DNA of 64,000 nucleotides from Mycolicibacterium madagascariense (GTDB taxonomy: Bacteria > Actinomycetota > Actinomycetes > Mycobacteriales > Mycobacteriaceae): NCBI RefSeq assembly GCF_010729665.1, contig NZ_AP022610.1:1550001-1614000 (forward strand). Reading direction: 5' to 3'. The notes under the pieces are model-generated. The model ran no database searches, was not told the DNA's origin, and worked only from the letters and a program-made list of their open reading frames with translations. Every line of letters begins with the position of its first letter. Position 1 is the stretch's first letter. Of this stretch, positions 41,119-51,226 are shown one piece after another. Made by a program: the position numbers and the translations under genes.

Positions 41119-41967
41119 TCAGTCGGGGATGTAGTCGAACGTGTCGGGGTTGGGCCCCGTGCGTCCGTCCTCGCCCCTGTCGAGTGCGGTCAGCGCGTCG
41201 ACGTCGTGCTGGCTCAGCTCGAAGTCGAACAGCGCGTAGTTCTCCTCGATTCGCTTGGGCGTCACGGACTTCGGGAACACGATGTCACCGCGCTGGATGT
41301 GCCAGCGCAACACCACCTGGGCCGGCGTCCGGCCCGCCGCTTCGGCGATCTGCGTCACGACGGGGTCGTCGAGCACCTTGCCCTGCGCGATCGGCGACCA
41401 TGCCTCGACGGCGATGTCGTGCTCGGCGCAGTACGCGCGGACCTCCTCGTTGACGAAGTACGGGTGGACCTCGATCTGGTTGACGGCGGGAACGGTGTCG
41501 CTCTGGGTGGCCAGCCGCTCGAGGTGGTGCACCTGGAAGTTGGACACGCCGATGCTCTTGGCGCGGCCGTCGCGGCGGAACTCCTCGAGCGTCTGCCACG
41601 TCGAGACGAAGTCGCCGCCGTAGCGGGTCGGCAGCGGCCAGTGGATGAGGAACAGGTCGACGTAGTCGAACCCGAGCTTGCTCAGCGTCTCGTCGAAGGC
41701 CTTGCGCGCCGCGTCGGGTTCGTGGAAGCCGTTGTTCAACTTGCTGGTGATGAAGACGTCGGCGCGGTCGATGCCGGAGTCGCGGATGCCCTGCCCGACG
41801 CCCGCCTCGTTCTGGTACATCTCGGCGGTGTCGATGTGGCGGTACCCGATGTCCAGCGCGGTCTTGACGGCGCCTGCGGTCTCGTCGGGATCGATCTGGT
41901 AGACCCCGAACCCGAGCTGCGGGATCGAGTTGCCGCTGGTCAGTTCGATCGTCGGTATCTGGCTCAT
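41119..41967 (-). CDS. Aldo/keto reductase (AKR5 type)
   Basis: NADPH-dependent TIM-barrel reductase of 282 residues. The catalytic tetrad is present: Asp and Tyr in RHIDTAEMY, Lys in TSKLNN, His in FLIHWPL. Other blocks are GFGVYQIDPDE, IGVSNFQVHHL, NQIEVHPYF and the cofactor 2-phosphate loop IVFPKSVTPKRIEEN. Substrates may be methylglyoxal or other aldehydes (family knowledge). It has its own 78-base upstream region and ends at the shared hairpin with desA3. Confidence 0.92.
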   Translation of the reverse strand: MSQIPTIELTSGNSIPQLGFGVYQIDPDETAGAVKTALDIGYRHIDTAEMYQNEAGVGQGIRDSGIDRADVFITSKLNNGFHEPDAARKAFDETLSKLGFDYVDLFLIHWPLPTRYGGDFVSTWQTLEEFRRDGRAKSIGVSNFQVHHLERLATQSDTVPAVNQIEVHPYFVNEEVRAYCAEHDIAVEAWSPIAQGKVLDDPVVTQIAEAAGRTPAQVVLRWHIQRGDIVFPKSVTPKRIEENYALFDFELSQHDVDALTALDRGEDGRTGPNPDTFDYIPD

Positions 41968-42045
41968 GAATTGCTCTCCTTGTCCGTTCAGCGTTGGCAG
42001 CGTGCCCAGTCCGCACGGGACGCAAACGGCGGCGACGCGCCGGTG

Positions 42046-43038
42046 CTACCCGCGGTCGTCCTCGCCCATCGCGGTCAGGAGACGGCGCGCCGCCACGACA
42101 CGGTCGGCCGCGTGACCGGTGAGCTCGTCGAGTGCGCAGTCCGGGTCGGCGGGCGGTCCCATGTGGCCGCATCCGCGCGGGCAGTGCTCGATGGCCTCGG
42201 CGAGGTCGGAGAAGGCCATCATGACGTTGGCCGGGGCGATGTGGGCGAGGCCGAAGGACCGGATGCCCGGGGTGTCGATCACCCAGCCCGAACCGTGCAG
42301 CGGCAACGCGACCGACTGCGTCGAGGTGTGCTTGCCCTTGCCGACGCCGGACACCACCCCGACCGCGCGATGAGCATGGGGCACCAGGCGATTCACCATC
42401 GTCGACTTGCCGACCCCGGAATGGCCCACCAGCACCGTCGACTTCCCCTCGAGCAGGTGCACCACCGTGTCGAGGTCGTCGTCGCGGCCCGCGGACACGA
42501 CCTGCAGGTCGAGTCCGGCGAACTGCGCGGCGAACGGTTCCGGGGGCGCGAGGTCGGACTTCGTCAGGCACAGGATCGGCACCAGGCCGCCGGTGTAGGC
42601 CGCGATCAGCGATCGCTCGACGAAGCCGGTGCGCGGCGGGGGATCGGCCAGCGCGACCACGATCAACAGCTGATCGGCGTTGGCGACGACCACGCGCTCG
42701 GTCGGATCGGTGTCATCGGCGGTGCGCCGCAACACCGTTCGCCGCTCCCCGCGCCGCACGATGCGGGCCAGGGTGTCGGGGGTGCCGGTGAGGTCGCCGA
42801 CGACGTCGACCTCGTCGCCGACGACGATGGGCGTGCGCCCCAATTCGCGGGCGCGCATCGCGGTGACGCGATGGTCGGGATCGCCGCCGAGCGCGCAGCC
42901 CCACCGGCCGCGGTCGACGGTGACGACCATGGCGGCCTTGGCGTCGGCGTGCTCGGGGCGGGTCTTGGTCCGCGGTCGCGAACCTCGGCCCGAGCGCACC
43001 CGGACGTCGGATTCGTCCAGGTAGTCACCGGGTCTCAA
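42046..43038 (-). CDS. rsgA: Ribosome small-subunit GTPase RsgA
   Basis: Circularly permuted GTPase that checks late 30S maturation. The 330-residue protein has an OB domain, then the permuted G motifs: G4 LTKSD, G1 [11 protein letters not shown]3 DTPGIRSF, and a C-terminal zinc finger [17 protein letters not shown]. The start is TTG at 43038, which overlaps the aroA stop by TTGA and matches the M. tuberculosis start (xKPGDYDESDV). aroA and rsgA are therefore coupled. Confidence 0.92.
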   Translation of the reverse strand: MRPGDYLDESDVRVRSGRGSRPRTKTRPEHADAKAAMVVTVDRGRWGCALGGDPDHRVTAMRARELGRTPIVVGDEVDVVGDLTGTPDTLARIVRRGERRTVLRRTADDTDPTERVVVANADQLLIVVALADPPPRTGFVERSLIAAYTGGLVPILCLTKSDLAPPEPFAAQFAGLDLQVVSAGRDDDLDTVVHLLEGKSTVLVGHSGVGKSTMVNRLVPHAHRAVGVVSGVGKGKHTSTQSVALPLHGSGWVIDTPGIRSFGLAHIAPANVMMAFSDLAEAIEHCPRGCGHMGPPADPDCALDELTGHAADRVVAARRLLTAMGEDDRG

Positions 43039-44318
43039 GCGCCTGCTCGCGGGCGCAGCATCGCGGCCCACATGCCGGGGAAGTCGGGCAGTGTCTTGGC
43101 GGTCGTGCCGATGTCCTGCACCTCGACGCCCGGCACCCGCAGGCCGACGATCGCGCCCGCGGTCGCCATCCGGTGGTCGGCATAGGAGCGCCAGACCCCG
43201 CCATGCAGCGTCGTCGCGGTGATCGTCAGGCCGTCCGCGGTCTCCACGCAATCCCCACCGAGACCGTTGATCTCGGCGGTGAGCGCCGCCAGGCGGTCGG
43301 TCTCGTGGCCCCGCAGGTGCGCGATGCCGGTCAGGTGCGACACCGATCCCGGGGTGGCCAGCGCGGCGAGCGCCGCCATCGACGGGGCCAGTTCGCCCAC
43401 CGCGTGGAGGTCGGCGTCGAAGCCGTGGTAGCTCGCCGGGCCGGTCACGCCGAGGTGCGAATCTCCTTGACGCACAGTCGCTCCCACGGTGGCGAGCAGG
43501 TCGATGATCGTGTCGGCGGGCTGCACGCTGACCCGCGGCCATCGGCCGATGCGCACGGTCCCCGCGGTGACGATCGCGGCGGCCAGGAACGGCACGGCGT
43601 TGGACAGGTCGGGCTCGATGGCCCAGTGTCGCGCGGCGATGGGACCGGGCCGGACGCGCCAGCGGTTGTGCTCGGAGTCGTCGACGACGACGCCGGCGTC
43701 GCGCAGCATCGACACCGTCATCGCGACGTGCGGCGCCGACGGCACGGACTCCCCGGTGTGCACCACGGTCAGACCGTCGTCGAAGGTCGCACCCGACAGC
43801 AGCAGCCCCGAGACGAACTGCGACGACGCCGACGCGTCGATGTGCACCGTGCCCCCGGCCACCGAACCCTTGCCGTGCACCAGGAATGGCATCGCGTCGC
43901 CGTCGACCGCGACGCCGAGGCCGCGCAGACCGTCGAGCAGGGGAGCGATCGGGCGGGCGCGGGCCTGCTCGTCGCCGTCGAACGTGACGGCCTGCCCACC
44001 GAGCGCGGCGACCGGAGGGACGAAGCGCAACACCGTCCCCGCGAGGCCGCAGTCGACGCGGGCGTCGGGCGCCGGGGCGATCGTGCCGCTGACCGTCAGC
44101 TCGGTGCCGTCGCCGTCGAGCGTCACGCCGAGGGTCCGCAGCGCATCGATCATCAGGTCGGTGTCGCGGCTGCGCAGCGCGCCGGTGACGGTCGAGGTGC
44201 CGTGCGGCGTGGCCAGCGCGGCCAGCACCAGCGCGCGGTTGGTCTGAGACTTGGAGCCGGGCACCTCGACGTCGGCGTGCACGGGCGTCGTCGTCGACGG
44301 CGCCTGCCAGTTCTGCAT
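43035..44318 (-). CDS. aroA: 3-phosphoshikimate 1-carboxyvinyltransferase (EPSP synthase)
   Basis: Sixth step of the shikimate pathway, joining PEP and shikimate-3-phosphate. The 427-residue protein has the [17 protein letters not shown] substrate loop, [18 protein letters not shown] (PEP-binding LxAGTxxR), [26 protein letters not shown] and the C-terminal [14 protein letters not shown]. The ATG at 44318 gives MQNWQAP, matching the family start; an ATG at 44327 is close. It diverges from the SRAP gene with a 45-base gap. Confidence 0.95.
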   Translation of the reverse strand: MQNWQAPSTTTPVHADVEVPGSKSQTNRALVLAALATPHGTSTVTGALRSRDTDLMIDALRTLGVTLDGDGTELTVSGTIAPAPDARVDCGLAGTVLRFVPPVAALGGQAVTFDGDEQARARPIAPLLDGLRGLGVAVDGDAMPFLVHGKGSVAGGTVHIDASASSQFVSGLLLSGATFDDGLTVVHTGESVPSAPHVAMTVSMLRDAGVVVDDSEHNRWRVRPGPIAARHWAIEPDLSNAVPFLAAAIVTAGTVRIGRWPRVSVQPADTIIDLLATVGATVRQGDSHLGVTGPASYHGFDADLHAVGELAPSMAALAALATPGSVSHLTGIAHLRGHETDRLAALTAEINGLGGDCVETADGLTITATTLHGGVWRSYADHRMATAGAIVGLRVPGVEVQDIGTTAKTLPDFPGMWAAMLRPRAGA

Positions 44319-44363
44319 GGCGTCCATCCTGCCCTGTCGGCCCCTTCTGCCACCATGGGTGGC

Positions 44364-45116
44364 ATGTGTGGGCGATTCGCGGTGACGACCGATCCGGCGC
44401 TGCTCGCAGAGAAGATCAAGGCGCTCGACGAGGCGACGGCGGCCGAGCAGAAGCCGGTGGAGCCGAACTTCAACGTGGCGCCGACGACGACCATCACCTC
44501 GGTGGTCAGGCGGCACGCCGAGCCGGAGGACGAGCCGACGCGGCGGGTGCGGTCGATGCGGTGGGGTCTGGTGCCGTCGTGGGCGAAGACCGGGCCCGAC
44601 GGTGGCCCCGACACCAAGGGTCCACTGCTGATCAACGCCCGCGCCGAGACCGTCACGACGTCGTCGGCGTTCCGCGCCTCGGCCAAGGGCAAGCGCTGCC
44701 TGGTCCCCATGGACGGCTGGTATGAGTGGCGCGGCGAGAAGGGCGCCAAGACGCCGTTCTACATGTACGGCGAGGACGCCGAGCTGTTGTTCATGGCCGG
44801 TCTGTGGTCGACCTGGCGGCCCAAGGATGCACCGAGGGACGCCCCGCCGCTGATGAGCTGCACCATCATCACGACCGAGGCGGCGGGCCCGCTGGCCGAG
44901 ATCCACGACCGCATGCCGCTGACGATCAGCGAGCGGGACTGGGACCGCTGGCTCGACCCCGACGCCCCCGTCGACGACGGGCTGCTGAAGGGTCACGGCG
45001 ACCTCGACCGCATCGCAGTCCGCCAGGTGTCCCGCCTGGTGAACAGCGTCCGCAACAACGGTCCCGAGCTGATCGAACCCGCCGAGCCGGAACCCGAACA
45101 GGCCACGCTGCTGTGA
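44364..45116 (+). CDS. SRAP-family abasic-site protein (YedK/HMCES type)
   Basis: Forms a thiazolidine link with abasic sites in single-stranded DNA through Cys2, protecting them during replication. The 250-residue protein has MCGRFAVT with catalytic Cys2, INARAETV (Asn), DGWYEWR (Glu) and EIHDRMPL (His). The ATG at 44364 is preferred over 44355, since only that start puts Cys at position 2. Its stop overlaps the methyltransferase gene by GTGA. Confidence 0.93.
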   Translation: MCGRFAVTTDPALLAEKIKALDEATAAEQKPVEPNFNVAPTTTITSVVRRHAEPEDEPTRRVRSMRWGLVPSWAKTGPDGGPDTKGPLLINARAETVTTSSAFRASAKGKRCLVPMDGWYEWRGEKGAKTPFYMYGEDAELLFMAGLWSTWRPKDAPRDAPPLMSCTIITTEAAGPLAEIHDRMPLTISERDWDRWLDPDAPVDDGLLKGHGDLDRIAVRQVSRLVNSVRNNGPELIEPAEPEPEQATLL

Positions 45117-46621
45117 ACCATCCGCTCCACGCGGCCGGTGTCGTCGATGCGCTGGCCGTGGATCTGCGCAGCGCCGGGTACACCACCGACGGCGTAGCGC
45201 GTCTGCTCGGCGCCGATGCCAATGCGGCGTTCAGTCGCGGGTTGCAGTGGTCGGCGCTGCGGGCCACCGCCCGGGCCACGCCGGCCGACCTGCGGCTGGC
45301 GGTGCTGGTGCGGCTGTTCCTGCTCGGCACCGACGAACCGACGAACCGGGTCGCGCTGGCGCTGCCCACGGTGGGTGTCGACGCGCTGCTGGCCAACGGC
45401 GTCGTCGAGCGGGCCGACGGGGGTTCGCTGCGCGCACTGCTCGACGTCCGCCCGCACGGTGACGGGGTGCGGGACTTCCTGGTGGTGTCCGATCAGGATG
45501 CCGCGATGCGCCAGGGGCCCGTGCAGCACGATCACGTCCTCGGCATCGGCGGCGCGTCGGTGACGCTGGCCTACGCCGTGGTGCGGTCCCCGGTCGGGCG
45601 CGCGCTGGACGTCGGCACCGGCTCCGGCGTCCAGGCGGTGCACCTGTCGGCGCACTGCGAGGAGGTCGTCGCCACCGACACCAACGAACGGGCGCTGGCG
45701 CTCGCGGCGGCGACCGCGCGGCTCAACGGCCTGCGGTGGGATCTGCGTCGCGGCAGCCTGTTCGAGCCGGTCGCGGGTGAACGCTTCGACCTGGTCGTGT
45801 CCAACCCGCCGTTCGTGGTCGGCACGGGCGCCCTCGACTACCTCTACCGTGACTCCGGGATGGTCGGAGATGCGTTGTCGCAGAGGGTGATTGAAGAGGT
45901 CGGCGACTACCTCGAGCCCGGTGGCACCGCCCAGGTGATGGCCAACTGGATCGTCCGCCGCGGGGAGGACTGGCGCGACCGGGTGCACGGCTGGCTGGCG
46001 GGGACCGGGCTGCACGCGTGGGCGGTGCAGCGCGAGTTCGCCGACCCGATCAGCTACGTGTCGCTGTGGACCTCCGACGCCGGCGAGCGCCCCGAGGACG
46101 CAGCCCGCCGCGGTGGGCAGTGGCTGGACTGGTTCGATGACGAGGGCGTGGCGGGCGTCGGCATGGGCATGATCACGGTCCGGGCGCCGCGCCGCGGCGA
46201 GACGCGCCCACCCGACCAGGTGCTCGAGCAGATCACCGGCGAGGACGAGGGGCTGACCGGACCCGAGGTCGAGGCGTTCTTCGCCCGCCGGGAGTACCTG
46301 CACGACACCGGCGACGCGACCCTGCTGGCCGCCACGCTGTCCACGGCGCCGGTGCTGCTGGAGGAGCAGTCGCTGCCGGGGGCCGACGGCTGGCAGGTGG
46401 TCGGCGCGTCCGTGCGGCGGCCCGGCGGCCCCGGCGCCGTGCTCGGCGTCGACGAGGTGTCTCGCGCGCTGCTCGCGGGCTGCCGCGGGGAGGTGCCGCT
46501 CGGCACACTCATCGAACTGTTGGCCGCCCATCACGGCGTGGACGCCGATGCGCTGGCCGAGGCGGCGCTACCGGTCGTACGAGAGGCGATCGGACGCGGA
46601 ATCCTCTACGAGGCAACGTGA
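45113..46621 (+). CDS. Class I methyltransferase with N-terminal MTS-like domain
   Basis: A 502-residue protein. The N-terminal ~140 residues form a helical domain found only in actinobacterial members; the centre is a SAM methyltransferase related to PrmC/Rsm[21 protein letters not shown] (motif I), [23 protein letters not shown], and [14 protein letters not shown] with the NPPF motif of N-methyltransferases acting on Gln, Asn or bases. The C-terminal ~170 residues have no clear match. The GTG overlaps the SRAP stop, so a nucleic-acid target is plausible from context. Confidence 0.85.
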   Translation: MNHPLHAAGVVDALAVDLRSAGYTTDGVARLLGADANAAFSRGLQWSALRATARATPADLRLAVLVRLFLLGTDEPTNRVALALPTVGVDALLANGVVERADGGSLRALLDVRPHGDGVRDFLVVSDQDAAMRQGPVQHDHVLGIGGASVTLAYAVVRSPVGRALDVGTGSGVQAVHLSAHCEEVVATDTNERALALAAATARLNGLRWDLRRGSLFEPVAGERFDLVVSNPPFVVGTGALDYLYRDSGMVGDALSQRVIEEVGDYLEPGGTAQVMANWIVRRGEDWRDRVHGWLAGTGLHAWAVQREFADPISYVSLWTSDAGERPEDAARRGGQWLDWFDDEGVAGVGMGMITVRAPRRGETRPPDQVLEQITGEDEGLTGPEVEAFFARREYLHDTGDATLLAATLSTAPVLLEEQSLPGADGWQVVGASVRRPGGPGAVLGVDEVSRALLAGCRGEVPLGTLIELLAAHHGVDADALAEAALPVVREAIGRGILYEAT

Positions 46622-46651
46622 TTGGCTCATCGGCACGCGCCGCGTCACCGG

Positions 46652-47500
46652 CTAGGGGCCGGTGTAGCCGGGCGGGTTGGGGTCCTCGACCCACAGGTCG
46701 ACGCCCAACTCCGAGCCGGGTACGCAGTCGTAGACCGACAGGTCGGTCACGCCGGATTCCACCAGGACGTCCTCGCACAGCACCGCGTTGCCGGTGTACT
46801 CGGTCGCGGGCTTGGTGACGATGACGTACGCCGCGTCGGCGTAGACCTCGGGCTTGCGGGCGCGGGCCATCGCCTCGGCGCCGCCGAGCAGGTTCTGCAC
46901 CGCCGCGGTGGCGACCATGGTTCGCGGCCACAGGGTGTTCGACGCGATGCCGTCGGCCCGCAGCTCCTCGGCCATGCCGAGGCCGCACAGCGTCATCCCG
47001 TACTTGGCCATCATGTACGCCGTGGGCTTGAGCCACTTCTGGTCGAGCAGGATCGGCGGTGACAGCGTGAGGATGTGCGGGTTCTCGCGGCCCACCATGT
47101 GCGGAATGCAGGCCTGCGACACGGCGTAGGTGCCGCGCACGTTGATGCCGTTCATGAGGTCGAACCGCTTGAGGGGGACCTCGGTGATCGACCCGAGGTT
47201 GATGGCCGAGGCGTTGTTGACGCAGATGTCGATGCCGCCGAACTGTTCGACGGCCTGCGCCACGGCGGCCTGCACCGATTCGCCGTCGCGGACGTCGCCG
47301 AGGATGGGCAGCGCCTGCCCGCCGGCTGCCTCGATCTCCTTGGCTGCGGTGTAGATCGTGCCGTCGAGCTTGGGGTGCGGCTCGGCGGTCTTGGCGACGA
47401 GCGCGACGTTGGCACCGTCGGCGGCGACGCGCTTGGCGATCGCCAGCCCGATACCGCGGCTGGCCCCGGAGATGAACATGGTCTTTCCCTTGAGCGACAT
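46652..47500 (-). CDS. Short-chain dehydrogenase/reductase (HSDL2-like)
   Basis: An SDR oxidoreductase of 282 residues. The cofactor site is ISGASRGIGLAIAKRVA, then VNNASAINLG, LSPPILLDQK (the usual Ser region) and the catalytic YMMAK. NADP use is likely from the Arg after the Gly motif. The C-terminus is longer than in minimal SDRs and resembles mammalian HSDL2 (fatty-acid linked). The ATG at 47500 is used, giving MSLKGKTMFISG. It lies 10 bases after the ybaK stop. Confidence 0.9.
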   Translation of the reverse strand: MSLKGKTMFISGASRGIGLAIAKRVAADGANVALVAKTAEPHPKLDGTIYTAAKEIEAAGGQALPILGDVRDGESVQAAVAQAVEQFGGIDICVNNASAINLGSITEVPLKRFDLMNGINVRGTYAVSQACIPHMVGRENPHILTLSPPILLDQKWLKPTAYMMAKYGMTLCGLGMAEELRADGIASNTLWPRTMVATAAVQNLLGGAEAMARARKPEVYADAAYVIVTKPATEYTGNAVLCEDVLVESGVTDLSVYDCVPGSELGVDLWVEDPNPPGYTGP

Positions 47501-47510
47501 GGTCCACACC

Positions 47511-48002
47511 CTAGACAGCAAGGATGTCGGCAGTCACCGCGTTGGTCAGACGGACGAGGTCCTGCGGCGCCAGCGACACCTCGAGGCCGCGCTTTCCCGC
47601 GCTGCAGAGCACGCGATCCCACGCCAGCGCCGAGTCGTCGACGACGGTCGGCAACCGCTTGCGCTGGCCCAGGGGAGAGATGCCTCCGATGACGTATCCG
47701 CTGGAGCGTTCGGCGGCGCTGCGGTCGGCCATCTCGGCGCGCGACACGCCGAGCGCCGCGGCCGCCGCCTTGAGCGACAGCTGGTAGGGCACCGGCAGGC
47801 AGGCGACGGCGAGCCCCGTCGGGATGGCGATGACCAGCGTCTTGAAGATCTGGTCGGCGCTGACGCCCGCACTCGCGCCGAGGTGGGCGACGGCCTCGTC
47901 GCCGAAGGCGTCGGTGCGCGGGTCGTGCTCGTAGCGGAGCACCTCGTGGGCGACGCCGGCGGCGACGAGCACGCCGATCGCCGGGGTCGCTGCGCTGGGC
48001 AC
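47511..48002 (-). CDS. ybaK: Cys-tRNA(Pro) deacylase YbaK/EbsC
   Basis: Hydrolyses mischarged Cys-tRNA(Pro) in trans to keep proline codons accurate. The 163-residue protein has the YbaK fold with the conserved Lys in DQIFKTLVI, the Gly-rich GYVIGGISPLG loop and the C-terminal EVSLAPQDLVRLTNAVTADI. It is intact here; in M. tuberculosis I recall it being split into two frames. It is divergent from sigH and just upstream of the SDR gene. Confidence 0.9.
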   Translation of the reverse strand: MPSAATPAIGVLVAAGVAHEVLRYEHDPRTDAFGDEAVAHLGASAGVSADQIFKTLVIAIPTGLAVACLPVPYQLSLKAAAAALGVSRAEMADRSAAERSSGYVIGGISPLGQRKRLPTVVDDSALAWDRVLCSAGKRGLEVSLAPQDLVRLTNAVTADILAV

Positions 48003-48028
48003 CGGGTCACGATAGCGGCGAACGCGCG

Positions 48029-48056
48029 GGGAACAACCGCGGCCGTGCCTGCTGTT
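48029..48056 (+). promoter_or_regulatory. Probable SigH-dependent promoter of sigH
   Basis: GGGAACA at 48029-48035 and GTT at 48054-48056 are 18 bases apart, matching the mycobacterial SigH/SigE promoter form (GGGAAYA, then GTT). It points to sigH and fits self-activation. A vegetative-like -10 (TAGGAT, 48104-48109) lies further down. Confidence 0.6.
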
Positions 48057-48213
48057 GTGAGCTGGTACGGGTCGCCGAAGACGACCGTGTCGGGATCAAC
48101 CACTAGGATCACTGAAGGGAGACACCCCGGTGCCAACGCTCTGCCTGGAACGCCCGGTCTACGTGCCGGCCGCGTTCGACGGCGCCGCGAGAGAAGGGAC
48201 GGTGTCGATTCAG

Positions 48214-48864
48214 ATGACCGACCTCGACGGTGCAGTGGCCGCCGCGCCCGAAGATCCTGCCGTGGAAACCGACGCCGAACTCACGGCACGATTCGAGCGC
48301 GACGCGATACCGCTGCTCGATCAGCTGTACGGCGGCGCCCTGCGGATGACGCGCAACCCCGCGGACGCGGAGGACCTGCTGCAGGAGACCATGGTCAAGG
48401 CCTACGCCGGGTTCCGCTCGTTCCGCGCGGGCACCAACCTCAAGGCGTGGCTCTACCGCATCCTGACCAACACCTACATCAACAGCTATCGCAAGAAGCA
48501 GCGCCAGCCGGCTGAGTACCCCACCGAGGAGATCACCGACTGGCAGCTGGCGGCCAATGCGCAGCACACGTCGACCGGGTTGCGCTCGGCCGAGGTGGAG
48601 GCGATGGAGGCCCTGCCGGACACCGAGATCAAGGCGGCGCTGCAGGCGCTGCCCGAGGAGTTCCGGATGGCGGTCTACTACGCCGACGTCGAAGGGTTCC
48701 CCTACAAGGAGATCGCCGAAATCATGGACACTCCCATCGGGACGGTGATGTCCCGGCTGCACCGTGGACGCAAGCAGCTCCGCGAACTGCTTGCCGACGT
48801 CGCCAGGGACCGCGGCTTCGTCCGAGGTCCGCGGCTCGACGAGCCCGAGGAGGTGTCCTCGTGA
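48214..48864 (+). CDS. sigH: ECF sigma factor SigH
   Basis: Controls the thiol-oxidative and heat stress regulon (thioredoxins, clp, sigE). With the ATG at 48214 the product is 216 residues, equal to the M. tuberculosis protein. Region 2 is [67 protein letters not shown]; region 4 is [48 protein letters not shown]. In-frame GTGs at 48202 and 48130 would lengthen it by 4 or 28 residues; 48130 has an AAGGGAG ribosome site. The stop overlaps rshA by GTGA. Confidence 0.95.
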   Translation: MTDLDGAVAAAPEDPAVETDAELTARFERDAIPLLDQLYGGALRMTRNPADAEDLLQETMVKAYAGFRSFRAGTNLKAWLYRILTNTYINSYRKKQRQPAEYPTEEITDWQLAANAQHTSTGLRSAEVEAMEALPDTEIKAALQALPEEFRMAVYYADVEGFPYKEIAEIMDTPIGTVMSRLHRGRKQLRELLADVARDRGFVRGPRLDEPEEVSS

Positions 48865-49175
48865 GCGACGACGCCGTACGCCCCGACGAATACACCTTCC
48901 GCCCGCCGGTCGGCCCCGTCGACCCCGACCACCCCGAATGCGCCTCGGTGATCGCAGAGATCTGGACGCTGCTCGACAACGAGTGCCCCACCCTGGAGAC
49001 CCGCGACAAGCTGCGCCAGCACCTCGAGGAGTGCCCGACGTGCCTGCGTCAGTACGGCATCGAGGACCGGGTCAAGCGGCTCATCGCCACCAAGTGCAGC
49101 GGTGACCGGGCGCCGGAATCCCTGCGGGCGCGGCTGCGCATCGAGATCAGCCGCACCACGATCATCAGCAGCTAG
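48861..49175 (+). CDS. rshA: Zinc-binding anti-sigma factor RshA
   Basis: Holds SigH inactive in the reduced cell and releases it on disulfide stress. The 104-residue protein has the ZAS motif His54-x3-Cys58-x2-Cys61 ([14 protein letters not shown]) and further cysteines at 27 and 42. The GTG overlaps the sigH stop by GTGA, which keeps the two proteins balanced. A perfect hairpin follows 11 bases after the stop. Confidence 0.94.
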   Translation: MSDDAVRPDEYTFRPPVGPVDPDHPECASVIAEIWTLLDNECPTLETRDKLRQHLEECPTCLRQYGIEDRVKRLIATKCSGDRAPESLRARLRIEISRTTIISS

Positions 49176-49185
49176 CCAGCACGAA

Positions 49186-49217
49186 AGAAGGCCTTCACCC
49201 CGGGGTGAAGGCCTTCT
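49186..49217. terminator. Palindromic terminator between rshA and bL37
   Basis: A perfect 32-base palindrome: a 16-base arm starting AGAAGGCCTTC followed by its exact complement with no spacer (a loop of a few central G/C bases forms in RNA). It lies between convergent genes (stops at 49175 and 49236), so it can act in both directions. Confidence 0.75.
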
Positions 49218-49235
49218 GCGTATCCGGCGCAGGAC

Positions 49236-49328
49236 CTACTTGACGGCCTTCGAGCCGCAGTTGGGGCGCTTGCCGTGGTTCGCCTTGGTGTGCTTGCGGT
49301 CGCGCTTCTTCCGGCCACGCTTAGCCAT
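49236..49328 (-). CDS. Small basic 50S ribosomal protein bL37
   Basis: A 30-residue protein, MAKRGRKKRDRKHTKANHGK followed by RPNCGSKAVK. It is nearly all Lys, Arg and His, as expected for a peptide packed in 23S rRNA. It matches the actinobacterial large-subunit protein bL37, which I recall as 24 residues in M. smegmatis; this one would have a six-residue C-terminal extension. GGAGG lies six bases before the ATG. It stands alone and convergent to rshA. Confidence 0.75.
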   Translation of the reverse strand: MAKRGRKKRDRKHTKANHGKRPNCGSKAVK

Positions 49329-49448
49329 GATGGTCCTCCAGTGAGTCAATTGCTTACCCGTCATCCTCTCACGCTCGCGCCACTGCATTCCAATCCCGCC
49401 CGTGTGGTTCGATAGACCTTGCAGGCACCGAGACGAGTTGGGGTGAAG

Positions 49449-49664
49449 ATGGCCGAGGATGTTCGCGCTGAGATCGTGGCCAGTGTGCTCGAGGTCGTGG
49501 TGAGCGAGGGCGATCACATCGGTGAAGGGGAGACCCTGGTGCTCCTGGAGTCGATGAAGATGGAGATCCCCGTCCTGGCCGAGGTGGCCGGCACGGTCAC
49601 CTCCGTGAGCGTGTCCGTCGGCGACGTCATCCAGGCCGGCGACCTCATCGCCGTCATCAGCTAG
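49449..49664 (+). CDS. Biotinylated protein TB7.3 (biotin/lipoyl attachment domain)
   Basis: A single-domain biotin carrier of 71 residues (Rv3221c type). The biotin Lys37 lies in the canonical ESMKME, and paired hairpins EGDHIGEGETLVLLE and VAGTVTSVSVSVGDVIQAGDLIAV complete the fold. It could serve acyl-CoA carboxylases, but no carboxylase is nearby. The ATG at 49449 is the family start; the frame opens earlier without conservation. pdtaS follows after 21 bases and may be co-transcribed. Confidence 0.92.
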   Translation: MAEDVRAEIVASVLEVVVSEGDHIGEGETLVLLESMKMEIPVLAEVAGTVTSVSVSVGDVIQAGDLIAVIS

Positions 49665-49685
49665 CCGCGCCGCCACGCCTGCGCC

Positions 49686-51185
49686 ATGTCGACCCTCGGT
49701 GACCTCCTCGCCGAGCACACCATGCTGCCGGGCAGCGCCGTCGACCATCTGCACGCCGTGGTGGGCGAGTGGCAGCTCCTCGCGGACCTGTCGTTCGCCG
49801 ACTTCCTGATGTGGGTGCACCACGACGACGGCTCGCTGGTGTGCGTCGCGCAGGTCCGCCCGAACACGGCGCCGACGGTGTTGTTGGCCGACGCAGTGGG
49901 CACGGTCAATACCGCCAGCGACATGCCGGTCGTCGCGGCCGCGTTCCAGTCCGGTCACATCGGCCGCGAAAGCGATGCGCTGCAAGGCGATTCGGAGCTG
50001 AGCCAATGGCTCAACGTCGAGGCCGTGCCCGTGCGCCACGGCAACGAGGTCGTGGCGGTGCTGACGCATCAGACCGCGCTCGCCGACCGGCGCAAGGCCA
50101 GCCCGCTGGAGCGCGCGTACCTCGACTGCGCGGCGGACCTCCTGCACATGCTGTCGGAGGGCACGTTCCCGAACGTGGGTGACATCGCGATGTCGCGGTC
50201 CAGCCCGCGGGTCGGCGACGGCTTCATTCGGCTCGACGTCACCGGCGGTGTCAGCTTCGCCAGCCCCAACGCGATCTCGGCGTACCACCGGATGGGGCTG
50301 ACCGCCGAGTTGGAGGGGCACAACCTCGTCACGGTCACCCGGCCGCTGATCTCCGATGCGTTCGAGGCCCAGGAGCTGGCGAACCACGTCCGCGACTCGC
50401 TGTCGGGCGGGTCCAGCATGCGCATGGAGGTCGATGCGGGGGGAGCGGCGGTGCTGTTGCGCACGCTCCCGCTGGTGATCAACGGCGCGGCGGCGGGCGC
50501 CGGCGTGCTGATCCGCGACGTCACCGAGGTCAAGCGCCGCGACCGGGCGCTGCTGTCCAAGGATGCGACCATCCGCGAGATCCACCACCGCGTGAAGAAC
50601 AACCTGCAGACCGTGGCGGCGCTGCTGCGGCTGCAGGCGCGGCGCACCAACAACGCCGAGGGGCGTGACGCGCTCATCGAATCCGTCCGACGGGTCTCCT
50701 CGATCGCGCTGGTGCACGACGCGCTGTCGATGTCGGTCGACGAGGAGGTCAACCTCGACGAGGTCGTGGACCGGATCGTGCCGATCATGAACGACGTGGC
50801 CTCGGTGGGTAGGCCCGTGCGCATCAACCGGGTGGGGGATCTGGGCGTGCTGGACGCCGACCGCGCCACCGCGTTGGTGATGGTGATCACCGAACTGGTG
50901 CAGAACGCGATCGAGCATGCCTATGACTCGTCGTCGGACAACGGCAGCGTGACGATCCGTGCCGAACGCTCGTCGCGGTGGCTCGACGTCGTGGTCCACG
51001 ACGACGGCCGCGGTCTGCCCGACGGTTTCAGCCTGGAGAAGTCGGACAGTCTCGGGCTGCAGATCGTGCGGACGCTCGTCGCCGCCGAATTGGACGGATC
51101 GCTGGGCATGCACGCCGTCCCGACCGGCGGCACCGACGTCGTGCTGCGGGTGCCGATCGGCCGCCGCGGCCGCTCCGCCCAGTAA
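49686..51185 (+). CDS. pdtaS: Cytosolic sensor histidine kinase PdtaS
   Basis: A soluble kinase of 499 residues. The N-terminal GAF-type domain (about 1-150) and PAS domain (about 170-280) sense signals; the HisKA_2 dimerisation region has IREIHHRVKNNLQT with the phospho-His near residue 300-301; the HWE-like ATPase has TELVQNAIEHAY and VVHDDGRGLPDGF and SLGLQIVRTL. It phosphorylates PdtaR, an ANTAR RNA-binding regulator encoded elsewhere. No response regulator lies nearby, as in M. tuberculosis (recalled). A hairpin follows the stop. Confidence 0.93.
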   Translation: MSTLGDLLAEHTMLPGSAVDHLHAVVGEWQLLADLSFADFLMWVHHDDGSLVCVAQVRPNTAPTVLLADAVGTVNTASDMPVVAAAFQSGHIGRESDALQGDSELSQWLNVEAVPVRHGNEVVAVLTHQTALADRRKASPLERAYLDCAADLLHMLSEGTFPNVGDIAMSRSSPRVGDGFIRLDVTGGVSFASPNAISAYHRMGLTAELEGHNLVTVTRPLISDAFEAQELANHVRDSLSGGSSMRMEVDAGGAAVLLRTLPLVINGAAAGAGVLIRDVTEVKRRDRALLSKDATIREIHHRVKNNLQTVAALLRLQARRTNNAEGRDALIESVRRVSSIALVHDALSMSVDEEVNLDEVVDRIVPIMNDVASVGRPVRINRVGDLGVLDADRATALVMVITELVQNAIEHAYDSSSDNGSVTIRAERSSRWLDVVVHDDGRGLPDGFSLEKSDSLGLQIVRTLVAAELDGSLGMHAVPTGGTDVVLRVPIGRRGRSAQ

Positions 51186-51226
51186 CGCGGCCGACATCCA
51201 GCGGTAACGACGCATGTCGCGCACGA

